DNA of 64,000 nt from Anaerolineaceae bacterium. Lineage in GTDB: Bacteria > Chloroflexota > Anaerolineae > Aggregatilineales > Phototrophicaceae. Position 1 is the first letter of the stretch. Each line of letters begins with the position of its first letter. A program made the translations under genes and the position numbers. The notes under the pieces are model-generated. The model was given only the letters and a program-made list of their open reading frames with translations, was not told where the DNA came from and did no database searches. Shown here in pieces: positions 1 to 8,515 of this stretch. Location: assembly GCA_026708325.1 (NCBI GenBank), contig JAPOVC010000021.1:62001-126000 (forward strand), given 5' to 3'.

Positions 1-2
1 GC

Positions 3-455
3 GAGACCGAGGCGCGCATCCTCGCGCCGCTGGTCGACGCCCTCGGCGAGGAGTTCGGCCGCGAGCGGGTGCTGGAGGTGCTGCGCGCGACGATAATCAG
101 GATCGCGCGCGAGCAGGGCGCGGCCATGGCCGAAGAGAGGGACGACCACGACCTTGACGCCTTCGCCGATACGCTGCCCGCCTGGCAGAAAGACGACGCG
201 ATGCGCATCGAGACCCTGCGCCAGGACGACGAGGCCTTCCACTTCAACGTCACGCGCTGCCGCTACGCCGAGATGTACCGCGCGCTGGGCATCCCGGATC
301 TGGGCGCGCTGCTCTCCTGCAACCGCGACTTCGCGCTCATCGAGGGCTTCAACCCGGACGTGCAGCTGGAGCGCACGCAGACGATCATGCAGGGCGCGAC
401 GCATTGTGATTTTCGGTATTCGTTGCCTGGTCAGGAAGAATCCGGCGCCTCCTGA
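3..455 (+). CDS. ATC hydrolase-like protein, 5' truncated by window edge
   Basis: The reading frame is open from base 3, so the true start lies before the window. The visible 150 residues resemble the C-terminal part of the L-2-amino-thiazoline-4-carboxylate hydrolase family (Pfam ATC_hydrolase). They show the family-like run [19 protein letters not shown], then a Cys-containing [12 protein letters not shown] segment and a closing [16 protein letters not shown]. Known members open a thiazoline ring, giving a cysteine-type product. Many family members are uncharacterised, so the substrate is open. It lies about 200 bp upstream of a NicX/M24 gene set on the same strand, which fits a ring-opening role in that island. 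Confidence 0.7.
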   Translation, partial: ETEARILAPLVDALGEEFGRERVLEVLRATIIRIAREQGAAMAEERDDHDLDAFADTLPAWQKDDAMRIETLRQDDEAFHFNVTRCRYAEMYRALGIPDLGALLSCNRDFALIEGFNPDVQLERTQTIMQGATHCDFRYSLPGQEESGAS

Positions 456-594
456 AATCCTGAAGTCTTTCGTCGCTCCCACCACGCCGAACCCGCGTCT
501 TCGCTCCACTGAGACACCACCCTGAGGAGTGCGTACAGCCAGGCCTGCACTTCCCTAGTAACCGCCGCCACACCTGAGCCCCAACACCTCCCGT

Positions 595-624
595 TTGAAT
601 ACCGCGCGCGCTTCGGGTTATCTT
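595..624 (+). promoter_or_regulatory. Candidate sigma70-type promoter of the first NicX-like gene
   Basis: TTGAAT at 595-600 and TATCTT at 619-624 are separated by 18 bp. The predicted transcript starts near 631, leaving about 30 nt before the ATG at 661, with the ribosome site CAGGAGACATGAC just upstream of it. Found by eye only. Confidence 0.35.
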
Positions 625-660
625 ACGGGGCATACAGCGGATTTATTCAGGAGACATGAC

Positions 661-1719
661 ATGGTCGAATCGATGGCTCTGGACTATTCGGCAAGTACCC
701 AACTGGTCGACATGTTCCGCAGGCACCTGGAACTCTGCAAGGTGCATGCGGGCGAACACATCCTCATCCACACCGACCCGGGCAGCTACCCCCACTACGC
801 CGCCGCCTACATGGGCGCGGCCATCCAGCTCGGCGCCGACGTCTTCCAGATCGTGCACCCCAACCGCGAGGAGAAAGCCGTCATCGACGCCTGGAAACGC
901 GCCGACCTGGTCATCGACGTCTCCTCCGGCCCCCATGCCTACGGCCACATCATGCGCGAATCGATGGACAGCGGCACGCGCCTGCAGCGCATCGGCGTGG
1001 CCGTCAACACCATGCGCCGCCTCTTCCCCACCCAGGAACTGCGCGAGCGCGTTCTAGCCGGCAAGGCGCTCATGGCCAACGCCAAAACCATGCGCATCAC
1101 CTCGCCCGGCGGGACCGACCTCACCTTCCACAAGGAGGGGCGCGGGCCGATGGGCATCTACAGCGTCTCCGACGTCCCCGGCCGCTGGGACATCTGGCCG
1201 AGCGGGATGGTCTGCTGCGCGCCGGAAGAACACAAGGGCGGCGGCGTCCTGGTGCTGTCCCCGGGCGATTACATGCTGGTGCTCAACCAGTACATCAACG
1301 ACTACGTCTATCTGGAGATGAACGACGGCCGCATCACCGACATCAAGGGCGGCATGCAGGCCGAGTTGCTCAAGCGCTGGTTCGCCCAGTTCAATTCCGA
1401 AGACTCCTACCGCATCGCCCACGTCGGCTGGGGTTGCGAGAAGCGCGCCAACTGGCTGATCCCCGGCCAGGACAACGAGTGCATGTACGCCAACATGCAG
1501 ATAGCTTTCGGTTCCAACATCGGCATCTTCGAGGGCGCGACCACGCTCACCAATTCGCACATCGATTTCCCCTGCCTCAACAACAGCTACTGGGTGGATG
1601 ACATCCAGATCATGGAGAACGGCGAATTCGTGCTCGACGAGCTGCGCTACAAGGGCGACGTCGGCATCACCACGGAGACCGGCGGCACGCAGACCGGCCA
1701 CGGCTCCCGTCCGGGCTGA
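661..1719 (+). CDS. NicX-like (M29-superfamily) Fe(II) dioxygenase/aminopeptidase, paralogue 1
   Basis: A 352-residue member of the family that contains 2,5-dihydroxypyridine 5,6-dioxygenase (NicX) and M29 aminopeptidase-like proteins. NicX opens a dihydroxylated pyridine ring using Fe(II) held by two His and one Asp. Here the equivalent set is His254 (in RIAHVGWGC) and His300/Asp302 (in NSHIDF). The spacing between the two His is 46, against 53 in the two paralogues nearby, so a loop is shorter. The ATG at 661 is chosen because AGGAG precedes it; an upstream TTG at 595 has no site. Metal and substrate are inferred; dioxygenase or peptidase activity are both possible. Confidence 0.7.
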   Translation: MVESMALDYSASTQLVDMFRRHLELCKVHAGEHILIHTDPGSYPHYAAAYMGAAIQLGADVFQIVHPNREEKAVIDAWKRADLVIDVSSGPHAYGHIMRESMDSGTRLQRIGVAVNTMRRLFPTQELRERVLAGKALMANAKTMRITSPGGTDLTFHKEGRGPMGIYSVSDVPGRWDIWPSGMVCCAPEEHKGGGVLVLSPGDYMLVLNQYINDYVYLEMNDGRITDIKGGMQAELLKRWFAQFNSEDSYRIAHVGWGCEKRANWLIPGQDNECMYANMQIAFGSNIGIFEGATTLTNSHIDFPCLNNSYWVDDIQIMENGEFVLDELRYKGDVGITTETGGTQTGHGSRPG

Positions 1720-1731
1720 TCGGGACGAACA

Positions 1732-2862
1732 ATGGCCACCCATAGCCAGCCCTTTGACTACGCGGCGCGCTGCCAGCGGGTGCGGGAGAGCCTGCGCGCC
1801 GCCGGTATCGACGCCCTGCTCGTCGGCCCGTCCAGCGATCTCTTCTACCTGATCGGCCTGAACCGGCCGCAATCCGAGCGCCTGACCCACTTCATCCTGC
1901 CCGCCGCCGCAGACGAGAGCCCGCGCCTGATCCTGCCCTCCTTCGAGACGGCCCTGGCGGAGCCCCTGGCGCATTTCTTCGATCTCGTCCCATGGGAGGA
2001 GACCGAAAGCCCCTTCGAGCTTTTCGCCGCCTCCCTGCCCGCGGCCCGCACCGGGCAGCCGCTGCGTCTGGCCGTCGCCGACCAGATCTATGCCCACTTC
2101 CTCTATCGCCTGCAGGCCGCCGCGCCGGATGCTGAATTTCTGCCCGGCGGCAATCTGCTCAACCCCGTCCGCATGGTCAAGGAGGCGCAGGAACTGGAAT
2201 ACCTGACCCAGGCCGGCGCCGCCGCCGACCGCACCTACATGGCCCTGCTGGAATTGCCGCTCCTGGGCATGAGCGAGGCGGAGGTCAAGCAGCAACTGAT
2301 GGCGCTGCTGCCGCAACACGGTCACGACCCCGGCGCGCCCGCCGGCGCCATCGTCGGCGTCGGCGAGAACGGCGCGTCGCCGCATCACCACGTCGGACCG
2401 CGGCGTATCCAGGCCGGCGATGCCGTCGTCGTCGATTTCGGCAGCGGCGTGAACGGCTACTGGTCCGACATGACCCGCAGCTTCCACTTCGGCCCGCCTT
2501 CGGACGAATACCGCCGCGTCTACGACATCGTCAACGAGACCAACCAGGTGGCCTTCGAGGCCGTCCGGCCCGGCGTCACGGCGGAGTCGATCGATGCCGT
2601 TGCCCGCGCGCACATTATCGCCGCCGGTTATGAGGAAGGCATCCTGCACCGCACCGGCCACGGCCTCGGTTTCGATCTCCACGAGGCGCCCTACATCGTC
2701 CAGGGCGACACCACCGTCCTGCAGGAGGGGATGGTCTTCAGCATCGAGCCCGGCATCTACCTGAAGGGCCGCTTCGGCGTGCGCATCGAGGACATCGTCA
2801 CCGTGACGGCCGACGGCGCGCGCCGCTTCAACCTCAGCACGCACGACCTGCAGGTCCTGTGA
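1732..2862 (+). CDS. M24 family metallopeptidase (Xaa-Pro dipeptidase/creatinase-like), paralogue 1
   Basis: 376 residues with an N-terminal creatinase-type domain (about 1-150) and a C-terminal pita-bread domain. The five metal ligands are visible: Asp235 (VVDFG), Asp246 (WSDMTR), His310 (HRTGHGLG), Glu339 (SIEPG) and Glu353 (RIED). This predicts an active dinuclear metallohydrolase cleaving Xaa-Pro or other C-N bonds. It starts 12 bp after the NicX-like gene and its stop lies within a few bases of the next start, so the three genes form an operon. Substrate unknown; in this setting it may act on a small amide and not on a peptide. Confidence 0.85.
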   Translation: MATHSQPFDYAARCQRVRESLRAAGIDALLVGPSSDLFYLIGLNRPQSERLTHFILPAAADESPRLILPSFETALAEPLAHFFDLVPWEETESPFELFAASLPAARTGQPLRLAVADQIYAHFLYRLQAAAPDAEFLPGGNLLNPVRMVKEAQELEYLTQAGAAADRTYMALLELPLLGMSEAEVKQQLMALLPQHGHDPGAPAGAIVGVGENGASPHHHVGPRRIQAGDAVVVDFGSGVNGYWSDMTRSFHFGPPSDEYRRVYDIVNETNQVAFEAVRPGVTAESIDAVARAHIIAAGYEEGILHRTGHGLGFDLHEAPYIVQGDTTVLQEGMVFSIEPGIYLKGRFGVRIEDIVTVTADGARRFNLSTHDLQVL

Positions 2863-2864
2863 TC

Positions 2865-3953
2865 ATGGGCGCCATCGAACGCATCCTGGTGATGGGCGCC
2901 GGCCCCGGCGGGATGGCGGCCGCCGCCGCCCTCTCCCGCCGCGGTTACCACGTCCATCTCTACAACCGCAGCCCCGAACGGATCGCCGCCATCGTGGAGC
3001 AGGGTGGCGTGACCATCGAGGGCGACCTGGTCGGCGGGGACGAGGCCGGGGAGCTGGTGCCCCTGGCCCTCATCACCACCGATATCGCCGCCGCCATGGA
3101 GCAGGTCGAGCTGGTGCTCATCGCCGTGCCCGCCTACGGACAACGGGCGATGCTGGAGGCCTGCCTGCCTCATGTCCGCAGCGGCCAGATCATCCTGCTG
3201 CTGACCGGTTCGGCCGGCTCGCTGGAACTGGCGCCACTGCTGCGCCAGGCCGGGCACAGTCTCGACGACGTCCTGCTGGGGGAAACGGTCACCCTGCCGC
3301 AGTCGGCGCGCATGGTCGCGCCGGGCAAGCTGCGCATCCGCCTGCCCTCAAATTTGCGCTTCTCCGCCTTCCCCGGCCGCAATACCGGGCGGCTGCATGA
3401 ACGCCTGGGCGAAACGCTGCGCCTGATCCCCAAGCCCAACGTGCTGGACCCCGGCCTCAACAACCCCAACTTCATGATTCACCCCGCGCCGATGCTGCTG
3501 AACTACGCCGCCGTCGAGCGCCAGGACGGGTACCTGTCCATCATGAACGAAGGGATGACGCCCGGCGTGTTGCGCCTGCTGGACGCCGTCGACGAGGAGA
3601 AAATGGCCCTGCAGCGCGAACTGGGGCTGGACGTCGTCTATATCGACGACCTCTACCGCGAGACCGGCAGCGGCCCACATGTCTACCGCGTCCAGGGCGA
3701 GCCCTTCAACCTGCGCGACCGCATTTGGGACCGCTACGTCACCGAAGACGTGCCCTACGGCTCGGTGCTCTATTCCGCGCTGGGGCAACTGCTGGACGTG
3801 CCGACGCCCGTCAACGACAGCATCAACCACATCTTCTGCGTCACGGAAGAAGAGGACTACTGGGTCACGGGCCGCAACGCCGACGCGCTGGGCATCGCCG
3901 GCATGAATCGCGAGAGTCTCTTGCACTACCTGGAGACGGGCGAACGCCTTTAG
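2865..3953 (+). CDS. NAD(P)-dependent opine (octopine/nopaline) dehydrogenase-like protein
   Basis: 362 residues. The N-terminal Rossmann fold shows ILVMGAGPGGMAAAAAL; the C-terminal octopine-dehydrogenase domain contains NPNFMIHPAPMLLNYAAVE, whose Asn-His segment matches the opine dehydrogenase active site. Family members reversibly oxidise N-(carboxyalkyl)amino acids, releasing a 2-oxo acid and an amino acid. ATG at 2865 is preferred to a GTG at 2859 that overlaps the upstream stop. As last gene of the NicX1-M24 operon it could oxidise a secondary amine made by its neighbours. The family also has NAD-malate/ketopantoate-like relatives, so the substrate is not fixed. Confidence 0.75.
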   Translation: MGAIERILVMGAGPGGMAAAAALSRRGYHVHLYNRSPERIAAIVEQGGVTIEGDLVGGDEAGELVPLALITTDIAAAMEQVELVLIAVPAYGQRAMLEACLPHVRSGQIILLLTGSAGSLELAPLLRQAGHSLDDVLLGETVTLPQSARMVAPGKLRIRLPSNLRFSAFPGRNTGRLHERLGETLRLIPKPNVLDPGLNNPNFMIHPAPMLLNYAAVERQDGYLSIMNEGMTPGVLRLLDAVDEEKMALQRELGLDVVYIDDLYRETGSGPHVYRVQGEPFNLRDRIWDRYVTEDVPYGSVLYSALGQLLDVPTPVNDSINHIFCVTEEEDYWVTGRNADALGIAGMNRESLLHYLETGERL

Positions 3954-3956
3954 GGC

Positions 3957-3983
3957 GAGCGGCGACTGTGAGCGCCGTCGCTC
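3957..3983. terminator. Hairpin between convergent genes
   Basis: GAGCGGCG at 3957-3964 pairs with 3976-3983 (one G-T wobble) across an 11-nt loop, between the convergent ends of the opine dehydrogenase-like and second NicX-like genes. There is no clear T-run, so this is a weak candidate for a shared terminator. Confidence 0.3.
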
Positions 3984-5030
3984 TCAATCGAATGAAATGT
4001 GCGCCAGGTCCGGGTGGACGAAGCGCCCGTCTTCCGTGATCGGCACGCCATCCAGCGCGATGCTGTGCGCCAGGCCGTTGAAGTCGATGTGGGCGACGAC
4101 GTCGTTCGTGCCGTCGCCGATGTACCAGGAGGTATCGCGCCCGAAGGCGATCTGGAAGACGCCGGGGTAAGACTCCGCGTCGCCGATGCCGCCGGTCGGC
4201 CCCGCCATCCGGCCCCAGTCGGCGCGCTCGTCGCAGCCCCAGCCGACGTGCGAAATGTGATACGCGCGCTCGTCGCCCCAGCTGGCGAACCAGTTGCGCA
4301 GCAAATGCGCGTCCAGCCCTTCCCCCTCAATGCGGGTGATGATTCCCTCCTCAATGATGAGGTCGATGCGGGTGGTCGCGTAGCGCCGCATGCCGAGAAT
4401 GATGTCGCCGACGTCGATGACCAGGCGGCCGTTGCTGTTGGGGCGGTTGGCGCCGCCCACGACGACCGCCACCGACCAGTGGTCCCACTTGCCCGGCTGG
4501 TCCGCCGCGCCCCAGAGCCCGAAGGCCTTGCGCTCCGCCGTGTTCAGGACCAGGTCCGTCCCCGCCGGTGAGGTCGCCCGCAACTCTTTCGCCGCGGCCA
4601 GCAGGGCCTCGCAGCGCAGCACGCGGTCGCGCAGGGCGGGCAGCGGCCGCAGACGCGAGAGCACGTCCTCCGGCTGCGTCACCCGCAGGACGCGCACGCC
4701 CGCTTCCAGCGCGCTGACCCGCATGGGCCGGTAGATGCTGGTGCCGATCGATTCCAGGTCCACCACCAGATCGACGGCGTGCCAGATGTCCCACACCGGC
4801 CCGGAGAGGATGTCGCCGCCTTCCGTCGGCACTTCCAGCTGAAAGACATCCGCGCCCAGACCCTGCGCCGCTGCCATGGAGGCCTTGGCGTAGTGCATCG
4901 GCGTATGGTGATCGCAATAGACCATCACACGCTCGCCCTCGCGCAGTTGACAAAGCTCCAGCGTGTGCCGGAAGAGCGGGATCAGGTCCGTCAGCGCCCC
5001 GCCGGAATCGCGATACGTCCAGTGAAACAT
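3984..5030 (-). CDS. NicX-like (M29-superfamily) protein, paralogue 2
   Basis: 348 residues, same fold family as its two neighbours but on the opposite strand. The putative Fe(II) set is His261 (YHISHVGWGCD) and His314/Asp316 (VAHIDF), 53 residues apart as in characterised NicX. The ATG at 5030 has GGGAGG just upstream; a longer frame to 5102 would run into the divergent promoter region. It shares about 85 bp of intergenic DNA with paralogue 3, so the two are divergently transcribed. The N-terminus (MFHWTYRDSG) differs from the LDYSAST opening of the other two, suggesting a different substrate. Confidence 0.7.
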   Translation of the reverse strand: MFHWTYRDSGGALTDLIPLFRHTLELCQLREGERVMVYCDHHTPMHYAKASMAAAQGLGADVFQLEVPTEGGDILSGPVWDIWHAVDLVVDLESIGTSIYRPMRVSALEAGVRVLRVTQPEDVLSRLRPLPALRDRVLRCEALLAAAKELRATSPAGTDLVLNTAERKAFGLWGAADQPGKWDHWSVAVVVGGANRPNSNGRLVIDVGDIILGMRRYATTRIDLIIEEGIITRIEGEGLDAHLLRNWFASWGDERAYHISHVGWGCDERADWGRMAGPTGGIGDAESYPGVFQIAFGRDTSWYIGDGTNDVVAHIDFNGLAHSIALDGVPITEDGRFVHPDLAHISFD

Positions 5031-5051
5031 AAACCCTCCCCGCGCCACGTG

Positions 5052-5081
5052 TTGCGGCCAGCTCTTGTGCCTGAGTATAGT
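5052..5081 (+). promoter_or_regulatory. Candidate promoter of NicX-like paralogue 3 (divergent intergenic region)
   Basis: TTGCGG at 5052-5057 and TATAGT at 5076-5081 are 18 bp apart. An AGGAG ribosome site follows near 5103, nine bases before the GTG start at 5116. The minus-strand paralogue begins at 5030, so a regulator bound here could control both. Confidence 0.35.
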
Positions 5082-5115
5082 CGTTGCGCAGGAGCAGACC
5101 ACAGGAGCGGCAACC

Positions 5116-6138
5116 GTGAAAAAATTTCCGCTGGATTACAGCGCCTCCACCGAGTTGATCCCCCTCTTCAAGCGCTCGTTCGAACTCTGCAACCTGCACG
5201 CGGGGGAGACCCTGCTGATCTACAGCGACACGCATACCTCGCCGCATTACCCGGCCGCCGCCCTCGGCGCGGCCATCGACCTGGGTGTGGAGGCCTTCCA
5301 GGTCACCGTGCCCACCACCGTGCCGGAGAACGACAAGGGCATCATCGCCGACATCTGGGCCGGCGTCGACATGGTGATCGACCTCGTCAGCACCGTCGCC
5401 CACGCCTATTCGCTGCTCAACGCGGCGGCGCTCGAAAACGGCGGCCGCGTGCTCCGTTGCGGCCAGCCACAGGACGTCCTGATGCGCCTGGCGCCCGATC
5501 CCGTCATTCGCCGCCGCGCCCTGGCCGGCGCCGACCTGCTGCGCGGGGCGGAGACCATGCGCGTCACCTCCGCCATGGGCACGGACCTCACCTGCAACGT
5601 CAGGGACCGCGTCGTGCTGGGCCTGTACAGCCTCGCCGACGAGCCCGGCCGCTGGGACAACTGGCCCAGCGGTATGGTCACCGTCGGCCCGGATGAATAC
5701 AGCGCCAACGGCACCCTGGTGCTCGACGTCAACGACGTCATCCTGCGCCTGGGCCGCTACGTCACCTCGCCGGTGAAAATGACCATCCGCGATGGCCTGA
5801 TCGTCAAGATCGAGGGCGGCCTGGACGCGCGTCTGCTGGAGGACTGGTTCTCCGCCTTCAACGATGAGACAGCCTACCGCATCGCCCACATCGGCTGGGG
5901 CTGCGAGCACCGCGCCGACTGGAATCGCATGGGCGCTTACCTGATGGAAGGCGCCGTCCAGGACCAGGAAGCCTTCTACGGCAACATGCAGATCGCCTTC
6001 GGCGCCAACACGGCCATCTTCCAGGGCCAGAACGTCTCGAAGGCCCACATGGACTTCCCCTGCCGCAACAAGAGCATCTGGCTTGACGACTTGCAGGTCA
6101 TGGAAAAGGGGCAGTTCCTGATCCCCGAATTGCAATGA
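5116..6138 (+). CDS. NicX-like (M29-superfamily) Fe(II) dioxygenase/aminopeptidase, paralogue 3
   Basis: 340 residues, opening KKFPLDYSASTELIPLFKR much like paralogue 1. The ligand set is His258 (RIAHIGWGCEH) and His311/Asp313 (KAHMDF), with the exact 53-residue spacing reported for NicX of Pseudomonas putida (His265, His318, Asp320). The start is GTG at 5116, supported by AGGAG nine bases upstream. Its last codons overlap the ATG of the aminotransferase (ATGA), indicating translational coupling. Extradiol-like opening of a hydroxylated N-heterocycle is the best-supported hypothesis; peptidase activity is the alternative annotation. Confidence 0.72.
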   Translation: MKKFPLDYSASTELIPLFKRSFELCNLHAGETLLIYSDTHTSPHYPAAALGAAIDLGVEAFQVTVPTTVPENDKGIIADIWAGVDMVIDLVSTVAHAYSLLNAAALENGGRVLRCGQPQDVLMRLAPDPVIRRRALAGADLLRGAETMRVTSAMGTDLTCNVRDRVVLGLYSLADEPGRWDNWPSGMVTVGPDEYSANGTLVLDVNDVILRLGRYVTSPVKMTIRDGLIVKIEGGLDARLLEDWFSAFNDETAYRIAHIGWGCEHRADWNRMGAYLMEGAVQDQEAFYGNMQIAFGANTAIFQGQNVSKAHMDFPCRNKSIWLDDLQVMEKGQFLIPELQ

Positions 6139-7325
6139 CGGAGGGCGCAGCGCCCCTGCCCTACCGCCGCCTCAACCCGCCGGAGCGCACCCTCCTCGGC
6201 CCGGACCTCAGCAACGCCTCGCCGCGCGCGCGACAGGGGCTCATCGGCGTGCTCGAAGGCGCCAACGACCCCAGTTTCCTCGCCGTGCTGGACGAGGCCA
6301 TCGCGCGCCTGCGCCAGCTCTGGCGCACGGAGAACGAGGACACTTACCTGGTCCCCGGCTCCGAGGAAACCGCCCTGGAGGCTGCCCTGCTGAACGCCCT
6401 GCAGCCAGGCGAGACCGCCGTCGTCGCCATCAGCGGCTTCTTCGGCGAGCGCCTGGCCGACGCGGCCGAACGCTGCGGCGCCCAGGTCGTCCGCGTCGTC
6501 GCGCCGGCGGGCGAAGCCGTCTCTCTGGAAGCGTTGCGGGAGGCTCTCGGCGCCCGGCCGACGCGCCTGCTGGCAGTCCTGCACGGCGAGGGCTCGACCG
6601 GCGTCCAGCAGCCATTGACCGGCCTTGGCGAACTGGCTCGCGAGCACGACGCGCTGCTGCTGGTCGATTCGCGCTGGACGATCAGCGCCGTCGACGCGCC
6701 CCACGACGAAGCGGGCATCGACATCGGCGTCGCCGGCAGCCAGAAAGCGATCAGCGCCTACCCCGGCCTGGGCCTGATCACCTTCAGCGCGCGCGCCGCC
6801 GCCGTCCACAATGCCCGCCAACAGCCGGTCGCCAGCCCCTCGCTGGACCTGGCGCAACTGCGCCGCTTCCGCGAGGAAGAACGCGCCGCCCAGACCATGC
6901 CGGCGCCGATCGTCTACGCCCTCACCGAGTTGCTGCAGCTGATTTCCGAGCAGGGCATGGACTATCGCGCGGACCGCATGGTCAACCGCCGCGATGCCCT
7001 GGTCGCCGCCTTCGCGGAGCTGGGCCTCTCCGTGTATGCGCAGCCCGGTTTCCGCCTGCCGACAGTGACGGCCTTCAAGGTGCCGCAGGGCGTGGACGCC
7101 GACGCCATCCGCCGGGCCCTGCTGACCCCCTACCGCATCGACATCGGCGGCGGCCTGGGCGACCTGCGCGGCCGCGTCTGGCGCGTCGGCATGCTGGGCC
7201 ATTCCGCCCAGCCGACCTTCCTGCTGGCGCTGGTGACCCTGATGGAAATCTTGCTGGAGGAGGCCGGGCAGCCGATTCGCGAACGCGGCGCGGCCGCGCG
7301 CACCCTGCTGGCTCAACTGGACTGA
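6135..7325 (+). CDS. Class V aminotransferase (PLP-dependent)
   Basis: 396 residues of the alanine-glyoxylate/serine-pyruvate aminotransferase type (fold type I). The PLP-binding Lys is Lys204 in GVAGSQKAISAYPG, preceded by LLLVDSRWTISAVD, where the Asp contacts the PLP ring nitrogen; the family phosphate-binding loop lies near residue 75 (PGSEETALEAA). Pyridoxamine-pyruvate aminotransferase, which degrades a pyridine vitamer, belongs to this family and would fit a neighbour of NicX-like genes, though that assignment is only inference. It overlaps the preceding dioxygenase-like gene by four bases and is followed 27 bp later by the enolase-superfamily gene. Confidence 0.85.
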   Translation: MTEGAAPLPYRRLNPPERTLLGPDLSNASPRARQGLIGVLEGANDPSFLAVLDEAIARLRQLWRTENEDTYLVPGSEETALEAALLNALQPGETAVVAISGFFGERLADAAERCGAQVVRVVAPAGEAVSLEALREALGARPTRLLAVLHGEGSTGVQQPLTGLGELAREHDALLLVDSRWTISAVDAPHDEAGIDIGVAGSQKAISAYPGLGLITFSARAAAVHNARQQPVASPSLDLAQLRRFREEERAAQTMPAPIVYALTELLQLISEQGMDYRADRMVNRRDALVAAFAELGLSVYAQPGFRLPTVTAFKVPQGVDADAIRRALLTPYRIDIGGGLGDLRGRVWRVGMLGHSAQPTFLLALVTLMEILLEEAGQPIRERGAAARTLLAQLD

Positions 7326-7351
7326 TCCGACACAGAGGGGAATGGGAATTC

Positions 7352-8482
7352 ATGAAAATCACGCATGCGGAACTGATTCTGACCAAAATTCCGACCGTGC
7401 GCACGCACCGCATGTCCTTCGCCACCACCAGCCACCAGGAATGCGTATTCCTGCGCCTGCATACCGACGAGGGCATCGTCGGCCTCGGCGAAGCGCCGCA
7501 CATGGCCGGTTTCTCGGGCGCCGGGGAGACGCAATTGACCGTCGCGCTGCAGCTGCGCGAGCGTTTGCTGCCCGCCATTTTCGGCAAGGACCCGCGCGAG
7601 ATCGAGGCCCGTCAGCTGGACATGGACCGCGCCCTGCCCTGGAACCCGCGCGCCAAGAGCGCCGTCAACATCGCCCTCTACGACATCGTCGGCAAGGCCC
7701 TTAACACGCCGGTCTACAACCTGCTCGGCGGCCTGTACCGCGACCGCATCCCGCTCAGCTGGTCGATTCCGATCACGGACCACGACCACGCCGCCGAAGA
7801 CGCCGAAACGGCCCTGTCGCGCGGCATCCGCATCCTCAAGATGAAGACCGGCCACGAAGACCCCGACCACGACATCGAACGCACGCGCCGCGTCCGCAGC
7901 GTCGCCGGCGACGGGATTCGCCTGCGCGCCGACGCCAACCAGGCCTGGGACGTCAACACGGCCATCTACGTCATCAACGCCCTCGACGAATGCGGCCTGG
8001 AATTCATGGAACAGCCGGTGAAGGCCTGGGACCTCGACGGCATGGCCGAGGTGCGCCGCGCCACCAGCGTCTACATCATGGCGGACGAGGGTGCCAATTC
8101 GCCGCGCGACGTCTTTGAGCACGCCAGGAAGCGCGCCTGCGACCTGATCAGCGTCTATATCAACAACGGCGGCGGCATCATCAGCGCCAAAAAGATGGCC
8201 ATCGTCGCCGAACCGGCCGGCATCGGCTGCTACGTCGGCGGCGCGCTGGAAGGGGCGATCGCCTCGCGCGCCTGCCTGCACTTCGCCGCCTCGACGCCCA
8301 ACGTCACCTGGGGCTGCGAGATGGGCGGCCAGTTCCTGCTTGAGGCCGACCTCAGCGCCGAGCCCGTCCCCTTCGTGGATGGCGCGATGGTCGTGCCCCA
8401 GGGGCCCGGTCTGGGCGGGGACCTGGACCCCGACCAGGTCGCGCGCTACCAGAGCGATTCCTTTGAAGTCCACCCGGCCTGA
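7352..8482 (+). CDS. Enolase-superfamily enzyme (muconate-lactonizing-like) lacking the second lysine
   Basis: 376 residues with the N-terminal capping domain and C-terminal barrel. Metal ligands are Asp194 (RADANQAW), Glu220 (FMEQP) and Asp245 (MADEG). The KxK motif is present as Lys163-Met-Lys165, spaced 29 before Asp194 as in muconate lactonizing enzymes. The second base, expected 24 residues after the third ligand, is Tyr269 in ISVYINNGGG and not Lys; the mandelate-racemase Asp/His dyad is also not evident. This predicts one-sided chemistry (dehydration or cycloisomerisation) and argues against two-base racemisation. SD-like GGGA lies before the ATG. It sits between the aminotransferase and an LLM enzyme in an apparent operon. 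Confidence 0.85.
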   Translation: MKITHAELILTKIPTVRTHRMSFATTSHQECVFLRLHTDEGIVGLGEAPHMAGFSGAGETQLTVALQLRERLLPAIFGKDPREIEARQLDMDRALPWNPRAKSAVNIALYDIVGKALNTPVYNLLGGLYRDRIPLSWSIPITDHDHAAEDAETALSRGIRILKMKTGHEDPDHDIERTRRVRSVAGDGIRLRADANQAWDVNTAIYVINALDECGLEFMEQPVKAWDLDGMAEVRRATSVYIMADEGANSPRDVFEHARKRACDLISVYINNGGGIISAKKMAIVAEPAGIGCYVGGALEGAIASRACLHFAASTPNVTWGCEMGGQFLLEADLSAEPVPFVDGAMVVPQGPGLGGDLDPDQVARYQSDSFEVHPA

Positions 8483-8515
8483 GTCCCGCCGGATATCCCG
8501 CGAAAGGAGCAGCAG

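Noticed and set aside
1054-2844. 596-codon open frame antisense to the first M24 gene
   Set aside because: It mirrors a well-supported gene in a GC-rich genome, is rich in Ala/Gly/Val/His/Asp without family motifs, and has no ribosome site. The same applies to long antisense frames at 4351-6135, 8543-10471, 15058-17394, 26221-27960 and 52653-54776.
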